From NCBI GenBank assembly GCA_947631705.1, contig CANRMJ010000001.1, positions 27,386 through 91,385 on the forward strand: a stretch of DNA of 64,000 nucleotides. The letters are read 5' to 3'. The notes below the pieces were generated by a model. The model ran no database searches. It had not been told where the DNA came from and worked only from the letters and a program-made list of their open reading frames with translations. Source of the stretch: an uncultured Clostridia bacterium (GTDB lineage: Bacteria; Bacillota; Clostridia; Oscillospirales; Acutalibacteraceae). Position numbers and translations under genes: made by a program. This document shows positions 46,663-58,020 of the stretch, piece by piece; position 1 is the first letter of the stretch; every line of letters starts with the position of its first letter.

Positions 46663-47926
46663 TCCTCTTGCTGCAAGAATAAGACCGAGCGAGCTTTCGG
46701 ATGTTGTTGGTCAAAAGCATCTGCTGCAAAAGGGCAGACCGCTCTATAATATGATAGAAAACGGGAATATACCTAATCTGATATTTTACGGTCCGTCGGG
46801 AGTGGGCAAAACAACGGTTGCGTCTATAATTGCGCAGAAAACCAAAAGGGCGCTGCGTCGCCTTAACGGCACAAACGCATCAACGCAGGATATAAAGGAT
46901 ATCGTGGCTCAGCTTGACACTTTTGAGGCTCCTAACGGGATACTTCTCTATCTTGATGAGATACAGTATTTCAACAAGCGCCAGCAGCAAAGCCTGCTTG
47001 AATACATAGAAAACGGAAAAATAACGCTGATTGCCTCAACAACGGAAAATCCGTATTTCTATATATATCCCGCCATACTTTCTCGCTCAACGGTTTTTGA
47101 GTTCAAGGCTGTTGAATGGAGCGAAATCGTGCCTGCCGTTGAAAGAGGATTTCGCTTTTTGAGCGAGGAAAGCGGTATGCAGTTGATTGTTGGCGACGGT
47201 GTTGCCGAAAAGATAGCAAGAGGCTGCGGCGGAGATGTGCGCAAGGCGCTCAACAGCGTTGAAAACTGCTTTTACGCGGCGGAGGTAAAAGACGGCAAAA
47301 AAAATATAACTCTTGAAACGGCGGAGGAGCTGACCCAAAAGAGTGCCGTTAAATACGACCGTGAGGGCGATGAACATTACGATATACTTTCCGCTTATCA
47401 GAAAAGTATGCGAGGTTCAGACGTAAACGCCGCCCTTCATTATCTTGCAAGGCTCCTTGAGGCAGGCGATCTGCCGTCTGCTTGCAGAAGACTTATGGTG
47501 TGCGCCGCCGAGGATGTAGGACTTGCGTATCCGCAGATAATCCCGATAGTTAAGGCGGCTGTGGACGCGGCTCTTATGGTTGGAATGCCGGAGGCCAAAA
47601 TACCGCTTGCGGACGCTGTGATTCTTGTTGCTTCGGCGCCGAAAAGCAATTCGGGAGTTATGGCGATAGACGCCGCGATGGACGATATACAAAAGGGCAA
47701 TTACGGTCCGATTCCGCGTAACCTTCAAAACAAGCATTTTGACGGCGAGGACGCGGAGGTAAAGGGGCAGTTTTACCTTTATCCGCACGATTACGAAAAC
47801 AATTGGACAGAGCAGCAGTATTTGCCCGATATAATAAAAAATGCTAAATATTATGTGGCGGGCAGCAATAAAAACGAGCAGGCATTCAAGACCTATTGGG
47901 ACAAAATAAAGGGAGAAAATAAATGA
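46655..47926 (+). CDS. rarA: Replication-associated recombination AAA ATPase RarA/MgsA
   Basis: PLAARIRPSELSDVVGQKHLLQKGRPLYNMIENGNIPNLIFYGPSGVGKTTVASIIA. Confidence 0.94.
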   Translation: MNNPLAARIRPSELSDVVGQKHLLQKGRPLYNMIENGNIPNLIFYGPSGVGKTTVASIIAQKTKRALRRLNGTNASTQDIKDIVAQLDTFEAPNGILLYLDEIQYFNKRQQQSLLEYIENGKITLIASTTENPYFYIYPAILSRSTVFEFKAVEWSEIVPAVERGFRFLSEESGMQLIVGDGVAEKIARGCGGDVRKALNSVENCFYAAEVKDGKKNITLETAEELTQKSAVKYDREGDEHYDILSAYQKSMRGSDVNAALHYLARLLEAGDLPSACRRLMVCAAEDVGLAYPQIIPIVKAAVDAALMVGMPEAKIPLADAVILVASAPKSNSGVMAIDAAMDDIQKGNYGPIPRNLQNKHFDGEDAEVKGQFYLYPHDYENNWTEQQYLPDIIKNAKYYVAGSNKNEQAFKTYWDKIKGENK

Positions 47927-48819
47927 AAAAAATTAAAATAGGCGGAATTACCGCGTCGAAAATCGCATACGGCTGTATGAGAATCGGGAATAAAACAGAG
48001 GCTCAGGCGGAATCGGCCGTTAAAACGGCGCTTGAATGCGGCATTGATTTTTTTGACAACGCCGATATCTATTGCGGAGGCAAATCGGAGGAGCTTTTCG
48101 GCAGAGCCGTAAAGAATATAAACAGAGAGAGCATTTACATTCAGTCAAAATGCGGAATCAGACCGGGTTACTATGATTTTTCAAAGGAGCATATCATTTC
48201 AAGCGCGGAAAATTCCGTTAAAAGAATCGGATGCGATTATCTCGATATTCTCTGTTTGCACAGACCCGATGTTCTTTTTGAGGGCGAAGAGGTTGCCGAG
48301 GCGTTTGACAGTCTTTATTCACGCGGGCTTGTGAAAAATTTCGGCGTTTCAAATTTTAATCCGATGCAGATTGAGCTCCTTAAAAAATACATTGATTATC
48401 CGCTGCTTGTGAACCAGTTGCAGCTCGGTCTTTTCCATACGGGAATGATAGATTCAGGTATGTGCGCGAATATGAAAAACGATTTTTCCGCCGATCTTGA
48501 CGGCGGAGTGCTGCCTTACAGTCAGCTTAACGATATGGTTATTCAGGCGTGGGGGCCGATGAGATCGCAAAACGGATATTTCCCGTCTGATGAAACCGTT
48601 GCCGGCAAAATGCCCGCTCTTGAGAAATGGGGCGAAAAATACGGCGTTTCAAAAGAGGCGCTTGCCATAGCGTTTATAAACAGAATCGGAAATGTTCAGC
48701 CGATTTTGGGAACAACCAATCCCGAAAGAATAAAAAATCTTGCGGCGGCAAACGAAGTTGAGCTGCGCAAAGAGGATTGGTATGCAATTTATACCGAAAC
48801 GGGGAAGATCGTGCCATGA
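47923..48819 (+). CDS. Aldo/keto reductase
   Basis: GITASKIAYGCMRIGNKTEAQAESAVKTALECGIDFFDNADIYCGGKSEELFG. Confidence 0.93.
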   Translation: MKKIKIGGITASKIAYGCMRIGNKTEAQAESAVKTALECGIDFFDNADIYCGGKSEELFGRAVKNINRESIYIQSKCGIRPGYYDFSKEHIISSAENSVKRIGCDYLDILCLHRPDVLFEGEEVAEAFDSLYSRGLVKNFGVSNFNPMQIELLKKYIDYPLLVNQLQLGLFHTGMIDSGMCANMKNDFSADLDGGVLPYSQLNDMVIQAWGPMRSQNGYFPSDETVAGKMPALEKWGEKYGVSKEALAIAFINRIGNVQPILGTTNPERIKNLAAANEVELRKEDWYAIYTETGKIVP

Positions 48820-49445
48820 CGAAAAAGGAGAGAGCGTTAAAAGCGGTTGAAATATTAAAAGAAATCTATCCAAACGCGGTGTGCTCGTTGATTTCAAAGA
48901 GCCCGTTTGAGCTGCTTGTGGCGGTGCGCCTTTCAGCTCAATGCACCGATGCGCGTGTAAATCTTGTTACTCCGGCGCTTTTTGAAAGATATAAAACGAT
49001 TGAGGATTTTGCAAGCGCAGACGTTAAAGAGGTTGAAGGTTACATACGCTCCTGCGGATTTTACAAAAACAAAGCCGAGTCAATAGTGGGAATGGCTCAA
49101 AAAATCCTTAGCGATTTCGGCGGTCGTGTTCCCGATAATATAGACGATCTTATAACGCTACCGGGAGTGGGCAGAAAAACGGCGAATCTGATTGTAGGAG
49201 ATGTATACGGCAAGGCGGCAATCGTTGTTGATACGCATTGCATAAGAATCACAAACCGTCTTGGTCTTGTCAGCGAAAAAGACCCGAAAAAGATAGAGTT
49301 TGCTCTCAAAAAAATTATTCCTGCCGAGGAAGGCTCTGATTTTTGCCACAGAATAGTGCTTTTCGGCAGAGATACCTGCTCGGCAAGAAAGCCTAAATGC
49401 GGTGATTGCCCGATGAGCGGGATATGCAAAAAAGCGGGAGTTTAA
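48816..49445 (+). CDS. nth: Endonuclease III
   Basis: FELLVAVRLSAQCTDARVNLVTPALF...LPGVGRKTANLIVGDVYG...; C-terminal 4Fe-4S Cys. Confidence 0.95.
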   Translation: MTKKERALKAVEILKEIYPNAVCSLISKSPFELLVAVRLSAQCTDARVNLVTPALFERYKTIEDFASADVKEVEGYIRSCGFYKNKAESIVGMAQKILSDFGGRVPDNIDDLITLPGVGRKTANLIVGDVYGKAAIVVDTHCIRITNRLGLVSEKDPKKIEFALKKIIPAEEGSDFCHRIVLFGRDTCSARKPKCGDCPMSGICKKAGV

Positions 49446-49479
49446 AAATATGTTTTGCACGAGGTTAAAAAACACTTGA

Positions 49480-51015
<1,536 letters not shown>

Positions 51016-51038
51016 ATCCGAAATATTTATATATTTGC

Positions 51039-51088
51039 GGCATTAAATGATACTACCGAAAAAAGGTACTACCATTTAATGCCTTTTT
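51039..51088 (+). terminator. Intrinsic terminator after guaB
   Basis: GGCATTAAATGaTACTACC-gaaaaaa-GGTACTACCATTTAATGCC-TTTTT. Confidence 0.85.
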
Positions 51089-51117
51089 AGGTTATAATGT
51101 TTTTTGGAGATGGTTTA

Positions 51118-51954
51118 ATGGCGGAAGAACTAACGCGCTGGCAAAAATTTAAACGTTTTTTAAAACGGAATATGACTCCTACTTGGGCAAAGCATTTCTG
51201 TTATCAGGTTTTCGCATTTCTTGTGTCTGTTGCTATGATTTTAGGAGTTGCCGGATATGCCGTTACAAAAAGCTATGATGAAAGGACGCTGAATTTTACG
51301 GAAGGTTTTACAATAACTGCGCACACGGGCGCGTTTGAAACACAGGAAAACAGCATAGAATTTGTTCGCGCGGCGATTGAGCACAAGGTTGCTGTTATAG
51401 AGCTTGATATAAGGCAGCGCCCTAACGGAACTCTTGTTATGAGCCACGATATTGTTGTTACAAATTCAGACGGTGTTTTGCTTTCAGACGCTTTTTTGCT
51501 GCTTGCCGATGCTGATATTGAGATAAATCTTGATATTAAAGAAACGAGAACTTTGAACGCACTTCACGATTTGCTTATTGAATACGGAATTTACGGCAGA
51601 GCGTTTCTTACGGGAATTGAAAGTATAGATGTTGACGCGGTAAAGAATTCCGCCTGCGCCGACATGGATTATTATTTAAACTGCCAACCCTCCAGAATCA
51701 AGATTTTTGCGGACGATTACAGTCAAAAGCTGCTTAACACGTTAAAAGAGAGCGGAGCGATAGGAGTTAATTGCAATTATCAGTATGCGGGCGGCAGACT
51801 TTCCGAGCTCTTGCACAAAAACGGCTACAAGTTATCTGTTTGGACCGTTAACGATGAATACGCCATGAAAAGAGCGCTTATGTTTGAACCCGATAATATA
51901 ACAACAAAGCAATACGATCTTCTTGTTTCAACAATAAATAATTGGGGAAAATAA
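51118..51954 (+). CDS. Membrane-anchored glycerophosphodiester phosphodiesterase-like protein
   Basis: TITAHTGAFETQENSIEFVRAAIEHKVAVIELDIRQRPNGTLVMSHD; SD GGAG before ATG 51118. Confidence 0.8.
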   Translation: MAEELTRWQKFKRFLKRNMTPTWAKHFCYQVFAFLVSVAMILGVAGYAVTKSYDERTLNFTEGFTITAHTGAFETQENSIEFVRAAIEHKVAVIELDIRQRPNGTLVMSHDIVVTNSDGVLLSDAFLLLADADIEINLDIKETRTLNALHDLLIEYGIYGRAFLTGIESIDVDAVKNSACADMDYYLNCQPSRIKIFADDYSQKLLNTLKESGAIGVNCNYQYAGGRLSELLHKNGYKLSVWTVNDEYAMKRALMFEPDNITTKQYDLLVSTINNWGK

Positions 51955-52104
51955 TGTGAAAACGCGCATTGACGCAATAATAACAAAAAATTTGCCTGCG
52001 TCATTATTTTGAGGCGGCCAAATTCATATCACGCCTTGTCCGGCTGTAACAAGGAAATATCGTGATTATAAATATTTGCAGTCGGAAAGGCTATGTGAGT
52101 TAAA
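51955..52104 (+). promoter_or_regulatory. Copy B of the three-copy intergenic structured element
   Basis: Hairpin ATCACG 52028-52033/CGTGAT 52061-52066; loop CCGGCTG 52040-52046 complementary to CAGTCGG 52079-52085; terminal GGAAAGGCTATGTGAGTTAAAATG. Confidence 0.75.
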
Positions 52105-52902
52105 ATGACAAACGCCGAATACATTGAGGCAATAAACACGCGCTGCTCAAGAAGGAGCTATAAAAATATTTTGCTAAACAGCGCCGCAGCCGATATAGTT
52201 AAAGATATGGTTGATTATGTAAACAAAACGGCGGGGCTCAATTGTGTTTATTTTGAGGACGCGTCCTTTGCCTTTACTTTTCCGTTTTCCGGAAAGTTTG
52301 CGGGCGTGGCGCTTTGCGGGCCGGATACTATTGCGGCGCGCGAGGCGTGCGGATATTACGGAGAAACAATAGTTCTGCAATGCACCTATCATGGGCTCGG
52401 CACCTGCTGGGTGGGCGGCACCTATAATGAAAACAAGATAATCGAAAAGCTGGATTTGCCTAAAAAAACACGCTTTTACTGCCTTATCGTAATCGGTTAC
52501 GCAAGTCCCAAAAAAAGCGTTGTTGAAAAGGCAATGTATAAGGCAACGCACAAAAATAACAAGCCCTATCAAAAAATGTTTGATGTGTGCGATGATAAAT
52601 TGCCCGATTATTACGAATATGCAATGAAGCTTGTGGAGGCGGCTCCGAGCGCAGTTAACCGCAGACCCGTTAAATTCAAATATGAAAACGGAGAAATATC
52701 GGCGTCGGTTGAAGAGCCCTATTCAGACAAAAGCATTGATTTCGGCATCGCACAACTTCATTTTCAGCTCGGCGCGTCGGCAAAGGGCGTTAAAGGCAAG
52801 TGGGAAAACGGCAAATTTGTTGCCGATAAGCAAAGAATATTAAAATTCCCTAAGAAAAACATTGATGAGCAGAAAGGAGAAAACAATAATGAACAAGACT
52901 GA
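52105..52902 (+). CDS. Nitroreductase-family protein
   Basis: EYIEAINTRCSRRSYKN...CGYYGETIVLQCTYHGLGTCWVGGTYNENKI. Confidence 0.82.
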   Translation: MTNAEYIEAINTRCSRRSYKNILLNSAAADIVKDMVDYVNKTAGLNCVYFEDASFAFTFPFSGKFAGVALCGPDTIAAREACGYYGETIVLQCTYHGLGTCWVGGTYNENKIIEKLDLPKKTRFYCLIVIGYASPKKSVVEKAMYKATHKNNKPYQKMFDVCDDKLPDYYEYAMKLVEAAPSAVNRRPVKFKYENGEISASVEEPYSDKSIDFGIAQLHFQLGASAKGVKGKWENGKFVADKQRILKFPKKNIDEQKGENNNEQD

Positions 52903-53767
52903 AAAGAAAAAATGGAGTACAAAGAAAAAGGTTGTGGTTATCATATCCGTGATAATAGCGTTTCTTTTAGTTGCGGCAATAGCGGGAGGAATTATTGCGT
53001 TGAATATTTATTGCGAGCCAAAGGAGTATAGCGTTGTTGGTATTTCCGACGCGACAGACAGGGACGCAACGCTTGTTGCTCACCGCGGTTTCAGCGCCGT
53101 TGCGCCCGAAAACACCGCTCCCGCGTTTGAAGAGGCGGGCAAGGCGGGCTTTGACGCCGCCGAGTGTGATGTTTACCGCACGGCAGACGGCGTTTGGGTT
53201 ATTTCGCACGACAGCCATACATACAGAATGATGGATAAATCGGCGTTTGTTGAAAAGCTCACCTATGATGAGCTTATGGAATTTAATTACGACAGCGGCT
53301 CCAACATAGAAAATTATTCGGAGCTTAAAATCTGCACGCTTGACGAATATCTTGCCATATGCGCCGAATATAATATGATTCCCGTTATTGAGCTTAAAGG
53401 CAAAAACAATACGGAGCATTATGATGAGATAGTTGCAAGCGTTGAAGCAAGCGGCCTTTCCGATAGGGTAGTTTATATTTCGTTCCATCTTGAAAATCTC
53501 AAGACTTTAAGGAACCTGTGCGACGCAACGCTCTATTATCTTGTTCATACCATAGATGAGCAATCAATCAACGACGCGCTTTCGCTCGGCGGCAAATGCG
53601 GAATTGATTTTAACGGCAACAAGGAAGAAAACACACAGGAGATTATTCAGCAGTGCATAGATAAAGGGCTGCTTATGGGCGCGTGGACGATAGATTCACC
53701 CGAGGCGCTTAACCGTATGCTTGATTGCGGAGTTACGCTGATTACAACCAACACAATAAAGCACTGA
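52889..53767 (+). CDS. Glycerophosphodiester phosphodiesterase family protein
   Basis: LVAHRGFSAVAPENTAPAFEEAGKAGFDAAECDVYRTADGVWVISHDSHTYRM. Confidence 0.9.
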   Translation: MNKTEKKKWSTKKKVVVIISVIIAFLLVAAIAGGIIALNIYCEPKEYSVVGISDATDRDATLVAHRGFSAVAPENTAPAFEEAGKAGFDAAECDVYRTADGVWVISHDSHTYRMMDKSAFVEKLTYDELMEFNYDSGSNIENYSELKICTLDEYLAICAEYNMIPVIELKGKNNTEHYDEIVASVEASGLSDRVVYISFHLENLKTLRNLCDATLYYLVHTIDEQSINDALSLGGKCGIDFNGNKEENTQEIIQQCIDKGLLMGAWTIDSPEALNRMLDCGVTLITTNTIKH

Positions 53768-53768
53768 T

Positions 53769-53864
53769 ATGACTTTGTTCCTTGTAAGACACGGTCACGA
53801 AACAGACGGTTTCCGCTTTTGGGCGGAACCGTCTTACACCGAAAATTTGAATGAAGGGCGTTAA
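53769..53864 (+). pseudogene. Possible remnant of a histidine phosphatase (phosphoglycerate mutase-like) gene
   Basis: MTLFLVRHGHETDGFRFWAEPSYTENLNEGR*: RHG motif at the expected N-terminal position, truncated after 31 codons. Confidence 0.5.
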
Positions 53865-53896
53865 GCTTTTATTGATACACAACTGCAAAGAGGACG

Positions 53897-54625
53897 ATGA
53901 AAATGAGCGACTTTAATTCGGGGCACAGAAAAAGGCTGAGAGAAACGTATCGTTCAGGCGGGATTTACGCTATGAAAGATTATCAGCTTTTAGAGCTTTT
54001 GCTGATGAACACGATACCGCGAAAAGACGTTCGTCCTCTTGCAAAGGAGCTTATAGAGCATTTCGGTTCTCTTGAAAACGTTTTGAGGGCTCCGTATGAA
54101 CAGCTTGAAAAAATTCAAAACATCGGAGAAATAACGTCAACATACATAAAATTGACATATGATATAAATAAATTTCTGGCAAACGAACGCCTGAAAAGGT
54201 TTAAAACGGTTCGCTCCGGCAAGGCGGCGTGTGAATATTTTATTGAGATGTTCGCGCAGGAGGATGTTGAAAAAATTGCCGTTATGGGGCTTGACAATTC
54301 AGACAGAGTTGTTAACTGCCGCTTTGTTTCCGAAGGCGTTGGGAGCTTTGTTTCCGTTACTTCAAGAAGGTTTATAACGTCTGCGGTGAGTGATGAAACG
54401 GTAACAAAGGTTATAATTGCCCACAATCACCCGCTCGGCGAGGCGGTTCCGTCTGCAAACGATATAAATTTCACACTTGGAATGAGGGATTTGCTCGCAA
54501 CATTAGGCGTGATTCTGAGAGATCATATAATAGTTGGTGAAAAAACCGTTTTTTCAATGCATTCAAGCTCTGAATTCAAACACCTTTTTAAAGACGATAC
54601 AGATTATCTGAGTGATAATTATTAA
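53897..54625 (+). CDS. radC: RadC-like JAB domain protein
   Basis: SGHRKRLRETYRSGGIYAMKDYQLLELLLMNTIPRKDVRPLAKELIEHFGSLENVL...VIIAHNHPLGEAVPSANDI. Confidence 0.9.
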   Translation: MKMSDFNSGHRKRLRETYRSGGIYAMKDYQLLELLLMNTIPRKDVRPLAKELIEHFGSLENVLRAPYEQLEKIQNIGEITSTYIKLTYDINKFLANERLKRFKTVRSGKAACEYFIEMFAQEDVEKIAVMGLDNSDRVVNCRFVSEGVGSFVSVTSRRFITSAVSDETVTKVIIAHNHPLGEAVPSANDINFTLGMRDLLATLGVILRDHIIVGEKTVFSMHSSSEFKHLFKDDTDYLSDNY

Positions 54626-54631
54626 AAAAAT

Positions 54632-54666
54632 ACCGCCTGAACGAAACTGTTGTTCGGGCGGTTGTT
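54632..54666. terminator. Bidirectional terminator between radC and the trp operon
   Basis: ACCGCCtGAAC...GTTCgGGCGGT with flanking A/T tracts. Confidence 0.8.
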
Positions 54667-54674
54667 TTATGATA

Positions 54675-55451
54675 TTAAAGCTCTTTTATTGCGTCTTTCA
54701 TTGATTTTACATATTCAAACACCTTGTCGGGAGCGTCTTTTCCGTATTTTTCAACAATACGCACGATTGCCGAGCCCACAATTACGCCGTCCGCAATGGA
54801 GGCGTATTTTTTTGCCTGCTCGGGTGTGCTGATTCCGAATCCGATAGCGGCAGGAATGTCTGTTGCCTCTTTAACGGTGCTTGTGATTGACTCAAGGTCT
54901 GTTTTTATTTCACTTCTCACTCCCGTAACGCCGAGCGAGGAAACCTCATATATAAAGCCGCGCGCCTCTGAGGCGATTTTTTTAATCCTGTTTTCACTTG
55001 TGGGGGCAATCAGCGAAATCACGTCTATGCCGTATGTATCGGCAACGCTCTGCAATTCTTCTTTTTCCTCAAACGGCAAATCGGGAATAATAACGCCGCT
55101 TATTCCGCAATCCCTTGCTTTTTCAAGGAATTTCGCATAGCCGTATTTAAAGAGAACATTAAGATAGGTCATATATACGAGCGGTATGTTAACCTGAGAA
55201 GAGAGCTTTTCGGTGAGATCAAAAATTTTGTCTGTTGTGGCTCCGTTTGAAAGTGATCTTAAATTTGCATCTTGAATAACGGGTCCTTCGGCTATGGGAT
55301 CGGAAAAGGGAATTCCGATTTCTATTAAATCACAGCCCGCCTCAACCATTTTAAGCATTATTTTCTCACTTGTTTCAAAATCGGGATCTCCCGCGGTTAT
55401 AAAACCTATAAATGCCTTGCCGTTTTTAAACGCGTCTGCAATCTTATTCAT
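54675..55451 (-). CDS. trpA: Tryptophan synthase alpha chain
   Basis: [50 protein letters not shown]. Confidence 0.96.
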   Translation of the reverse strand: MNKIADAFKNGKAFIGFITAGDPDFETSEKIMLKMVEAGCDLIEIGIPFSDPIAEGPVIQDANLRSLSNGATTDKIFDLTEKLSSQVNIPLVYMTYLNVLFKYGYAKFLEKARDCGISGVIIPDLPFEEKEELQSVADTYGIDVISLIAPTSENRIKKIASEARGFIYEVSSLGVTGVRSEIKTDLESITSTVKEATDIPAAIGFGISTPEQAKKYASIADGVIVGSAIVRIVEKYGKDAPDKVFEYVKSMKDAIKEL

Positions 55452-56628
55452 AAATTTCTTTCCCCCTGTATCTTGCAATTGCGGCAACGTCTTTGTCGCC
55501 CCTGCCCGAAAGGCAGCAGATAATAATATCGTCGTTTTTCATTTCGGGCGCTATTTTCATAACGTGAGCAACGGCGTGCGCGCTCTCTATCGCGCAGATA
55601 ATGCCCTCAGTTTTAGCCAGATATTCAAATGCGTCAACCGCCTCGTCATCTGTTATCGGAACGTATTCCGCTCTGCCCGTGTCTTTAAGATTAGCGTGCT
55701 CGGGACCCACTCCGGGGTAGTCAAGACCGGCGGAAATACTGTAAACAGGAGCAATCTGACCGTATTCGTTTTGGCAAAAATACGATTTCATACCGTGGAA
55801 AACGCCAAGGGTTCCTGTTGCCATAGTGGCGGCGGTGCGCTCGGTGTTAATGCCCTTGCCTGCCGCTTCGCAGCCGATGAGCTTAACAGATTTATCATTT
55901 ATGAAATTATAAAACATACCCATTGCGTTTGAGCCTCCGCCCACGCACGCAACAACGGCTGACGGCAGTTTGCCCTCTTTTTCAAGTATCTGCTCTCTTG
56001 CCTCTTTGCTTATAACGCTCTGAAAATCACGCACAATAGTTGGGAAAGGGTGCGGTCCCATAACGGAGCCGAGAACATAAAGCGTGTCGTCTACCCGTGA
56101 AACCCATTCGCGCATAGCCTCGTTAACGGCGTCCTTCAGCGTCATTGTTCCTGTGGAGACAGGGTGAACCTTTGCTCCGAGCAATTCCATTCTGTAGCAG
56201 TTTAGCGCCTGTCGCTCCGTGTCGAGCCGACCCATAAAGATTTCACATTCAAGCCCCATAAGAGCAGCTGCCGTTGCGGTTGCAACGCCGTGCTGCCCTG
56301 CTCCCGTTTCGGCAATAACTCTTGTTTTGCCCATTTTTTTTGCCAAAAGGCACTGACCGAGAACGTTGTTTATTTTGTGGGCGCCCGTGTGGTTTAAATC
56401 CTCACGTTTAAAATAAATTTTTGCGCCGCCCAAATCCTTTGTCATATTATCTGCATAATAAAGCAGCGACGGTCTGCCCGCGTATTCCCTGAAAAGTGCG
56501 TTTAGCTCCTCAACAAATTCGGGGTCGTTTTTGTAATGCTCATAAGCGTTTTCAAGATTAATAATTTCGTTCATAAGCGTTTCGGGGATATATTGACCGC
56601 CGTGTATTCCGAATCTTCCTTTACTCAT
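55444..56628 (-). CDS. trpB: Tryptophan synthase beta chain
   Basis: [19 protein letters not shown]...[15 protein letters not shown]. Confidence 0.97.
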   Translation of the reverse strand: MSKGRFGIHGGQYIPETLMNEIINLENAYEHYKNDPEFVEELNALFREYAGRPSLLYYADNMTKDLGGAKIYFKREDLNHTGAHKINNVLGQCLLAKKMGKTRVIAETGAGQHGVATATAAALMGLECEIFMGRLDTERQALNCYRMELLGAKVHPVSTGTMTLKDAVNEAMREWVSRVDDTLYVLGSVMGPHPFPTIVRDFQSVISKEAREQILEKEGKLPSAVVACVGGGSNAMGMFYNFINDKSVKLIGCEAAGKGINTERTAATMATGTLGVFHGMKSYFCQNEYGQIAPVYSISAGLDYPGVGPEHANLKDTGRAEYVPITDDEAVDAFEYLAKTEGIICAIESAHAVAHVMKIAPEMKNDDIIICCLSGRGDKDVAAIARYRGKEIYE

Positions 56629-57211
56629 ATCTCGCTATCTCCAATATCTGTTTGATTTTGTTGTAATCCTTCACGCCGTTTGTTTCAACGGAAGATGATA
56701 AATCTATTGCAAAAGGCTTAACGGTATTTGCCGCCTGCTTTAAATTATCGGCTCCGATTCCGCCCGCAAGAAAAAACGGTTTATCCGTTTTTGGGATTCT
56801 GCTCCAGTCAAACGGTATGCCGGTGCCCGTTCCCGAATCAAAAAGAAAGTAATCCGCTGAATTTTCATACTGCTTGATTTTTTCGGCGGCGTTTTCATCG
56901 CACTTTATATATTTGATTACCGGCGCATTGATTTTTTCGCAGAATTCCGCGCTCTCATTGCCGTGGAGCTGAACAATATCTATTATTCCCCTTGAAACAA
57001 GGCTGTTTATTCTGTTAATATCATCGTTCACAAAAACACCGATTGCCGGAATATCGCCGCGCAGGCGCGCCTTTAGGCAACGGGCTGTTTCATCGTCTAT
57101 GCTCCTGCGAAAGCCGGACGTGAGAATAAAACCTATAAAATCGGGCAAAAGCTCGTTAACATAGTCAATGTCCTCATTTCTTCGCAGGCCGCAGATTTTA
57201 ATTTTGCTCAC
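56621..57211 (-). CDS. trpF: Phosphoribosylanthranilate isomerase
   Basis: [19 protein letters not shown]...VQLHGNES...[13 protein letters not shown]. Confidence 0.95.
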   Translation of the reverse strand: MSKIKICGLRRNEDIDYVNELLPDFIGFILTSGFRRSIDDETARCLKARLRGDIPAIGVFVNDDINRINSLVSRGIIDIVQLHGNESAEFCEKINAPVIKYIKCDENAAEKIKQYENSADYFLFDSGTGTGIPFDWSRIPKTDKPFFLAGGIGADNLKQAANTVKPFAIDLSSSVETNGVKDYNKIKQILEIARYE

Positions 57212-57986
57212 CTTTAAGCTCCTTCAGCATCTTTGCCCTGTCGGGCGCCCGCATAAGTGTTTCGCCTATCAAAACGGCGTCTGTTTTGTTGTTTATAAGA
57301 ATTTCTATGTCATTTCGGCTCTTTATTCCGCTTTCGCTCACAAATGTGATTTCGGGCGGGATAAGATTTCTGTAAACAGACGAATTGTTTACGTCAACCG
57401 AAAAATCATGCAGATTTCTGTTGTTGACCCCTATTATTCTTGCACCTGCCGCGACCGCCGATTTTATTTCCGCCTCGTTGTGAGCCTCAACAAGTGCCGA
57501 AATCCCCAAAGTATCGCAGATTTCTATATATTTTTCTATTGTTTCGGTATCAAGAAGCGCGCATATTAAAAGCACGGCAGCCGCGCCCAGCATTTTTGCC
57601 TCATACAGTTGATATTCGCAGACTGTGAAATCCTTTCTCAGCACGGGAATCGAAACGCTTTCGGCGATTTCGCTTAAATATTTGTCGCAGCCGAGAAACC
57701 AGTGAGGTTCCGTCAGGCAGGAAATGCAGTCGGCGCCAGCGTTCTCATATTCCTCCGCGATTTCAAGATAGGGGAAATCGGGTGATATAAGCCCCTTAGA
57801 CGGGCTTGCCTTTTTTATTTCGCATATAAACGAAAGTCCGTTTTTTTTCAGTGATTTTTCAAATTCAAATTTGCCTGCCGGCATTGAAAGCGCCTGATTT
57901 TTAATTTCGCGCAAGGGCGCTTTTTCAATGATTTCGCAATATCGTTTTTTTGTGTAATCGGCTATCGTGTTTAAAATTGACGCCAT
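57198..57986 (-). CDS. trpC: Indole-3-glycerol phosphate synthase
   Basis: FICEIKKASPSKGLISPDF...VLRKDFTVCEYQLYEAKMLGAAAVLLI...GVNNRNL; SD GGAGAA before ATG 57986. Confidence 0.95.
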   Translation of the reverse strand: MASILNTIADYTKKRYCEIIEKAPLREIKNQALSMPAGKFEFEKSLKKNGLSFICEIKKASPSKGLISPDFPYLEIAEEYENAGADCISCLTEPHWFLGCDKYLSEIAESVSIPVLRKDFTVCEYQLYEAKMLGAAAVLLICALLDTETIEKYIEICDTLGISALVEAHNEAEIKSAVAAGARIIGVNNRNLHDFSVDVNNSSVYRNLIPPEITFVSESGIKSRNDIEILINNKTDAVLIGETLMRAPDRAKMLKELKGEQN

Positions 57987-58020
57987 ATGATTTCTCCTGA
58001 AATGTTGAAAAAACAAATAT

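Noticed and set aside
55294-55932. 212-aa ORF antisense to trpA/trpB
   Set aside because: trpA and trpB are unambiguous; antisense artefact
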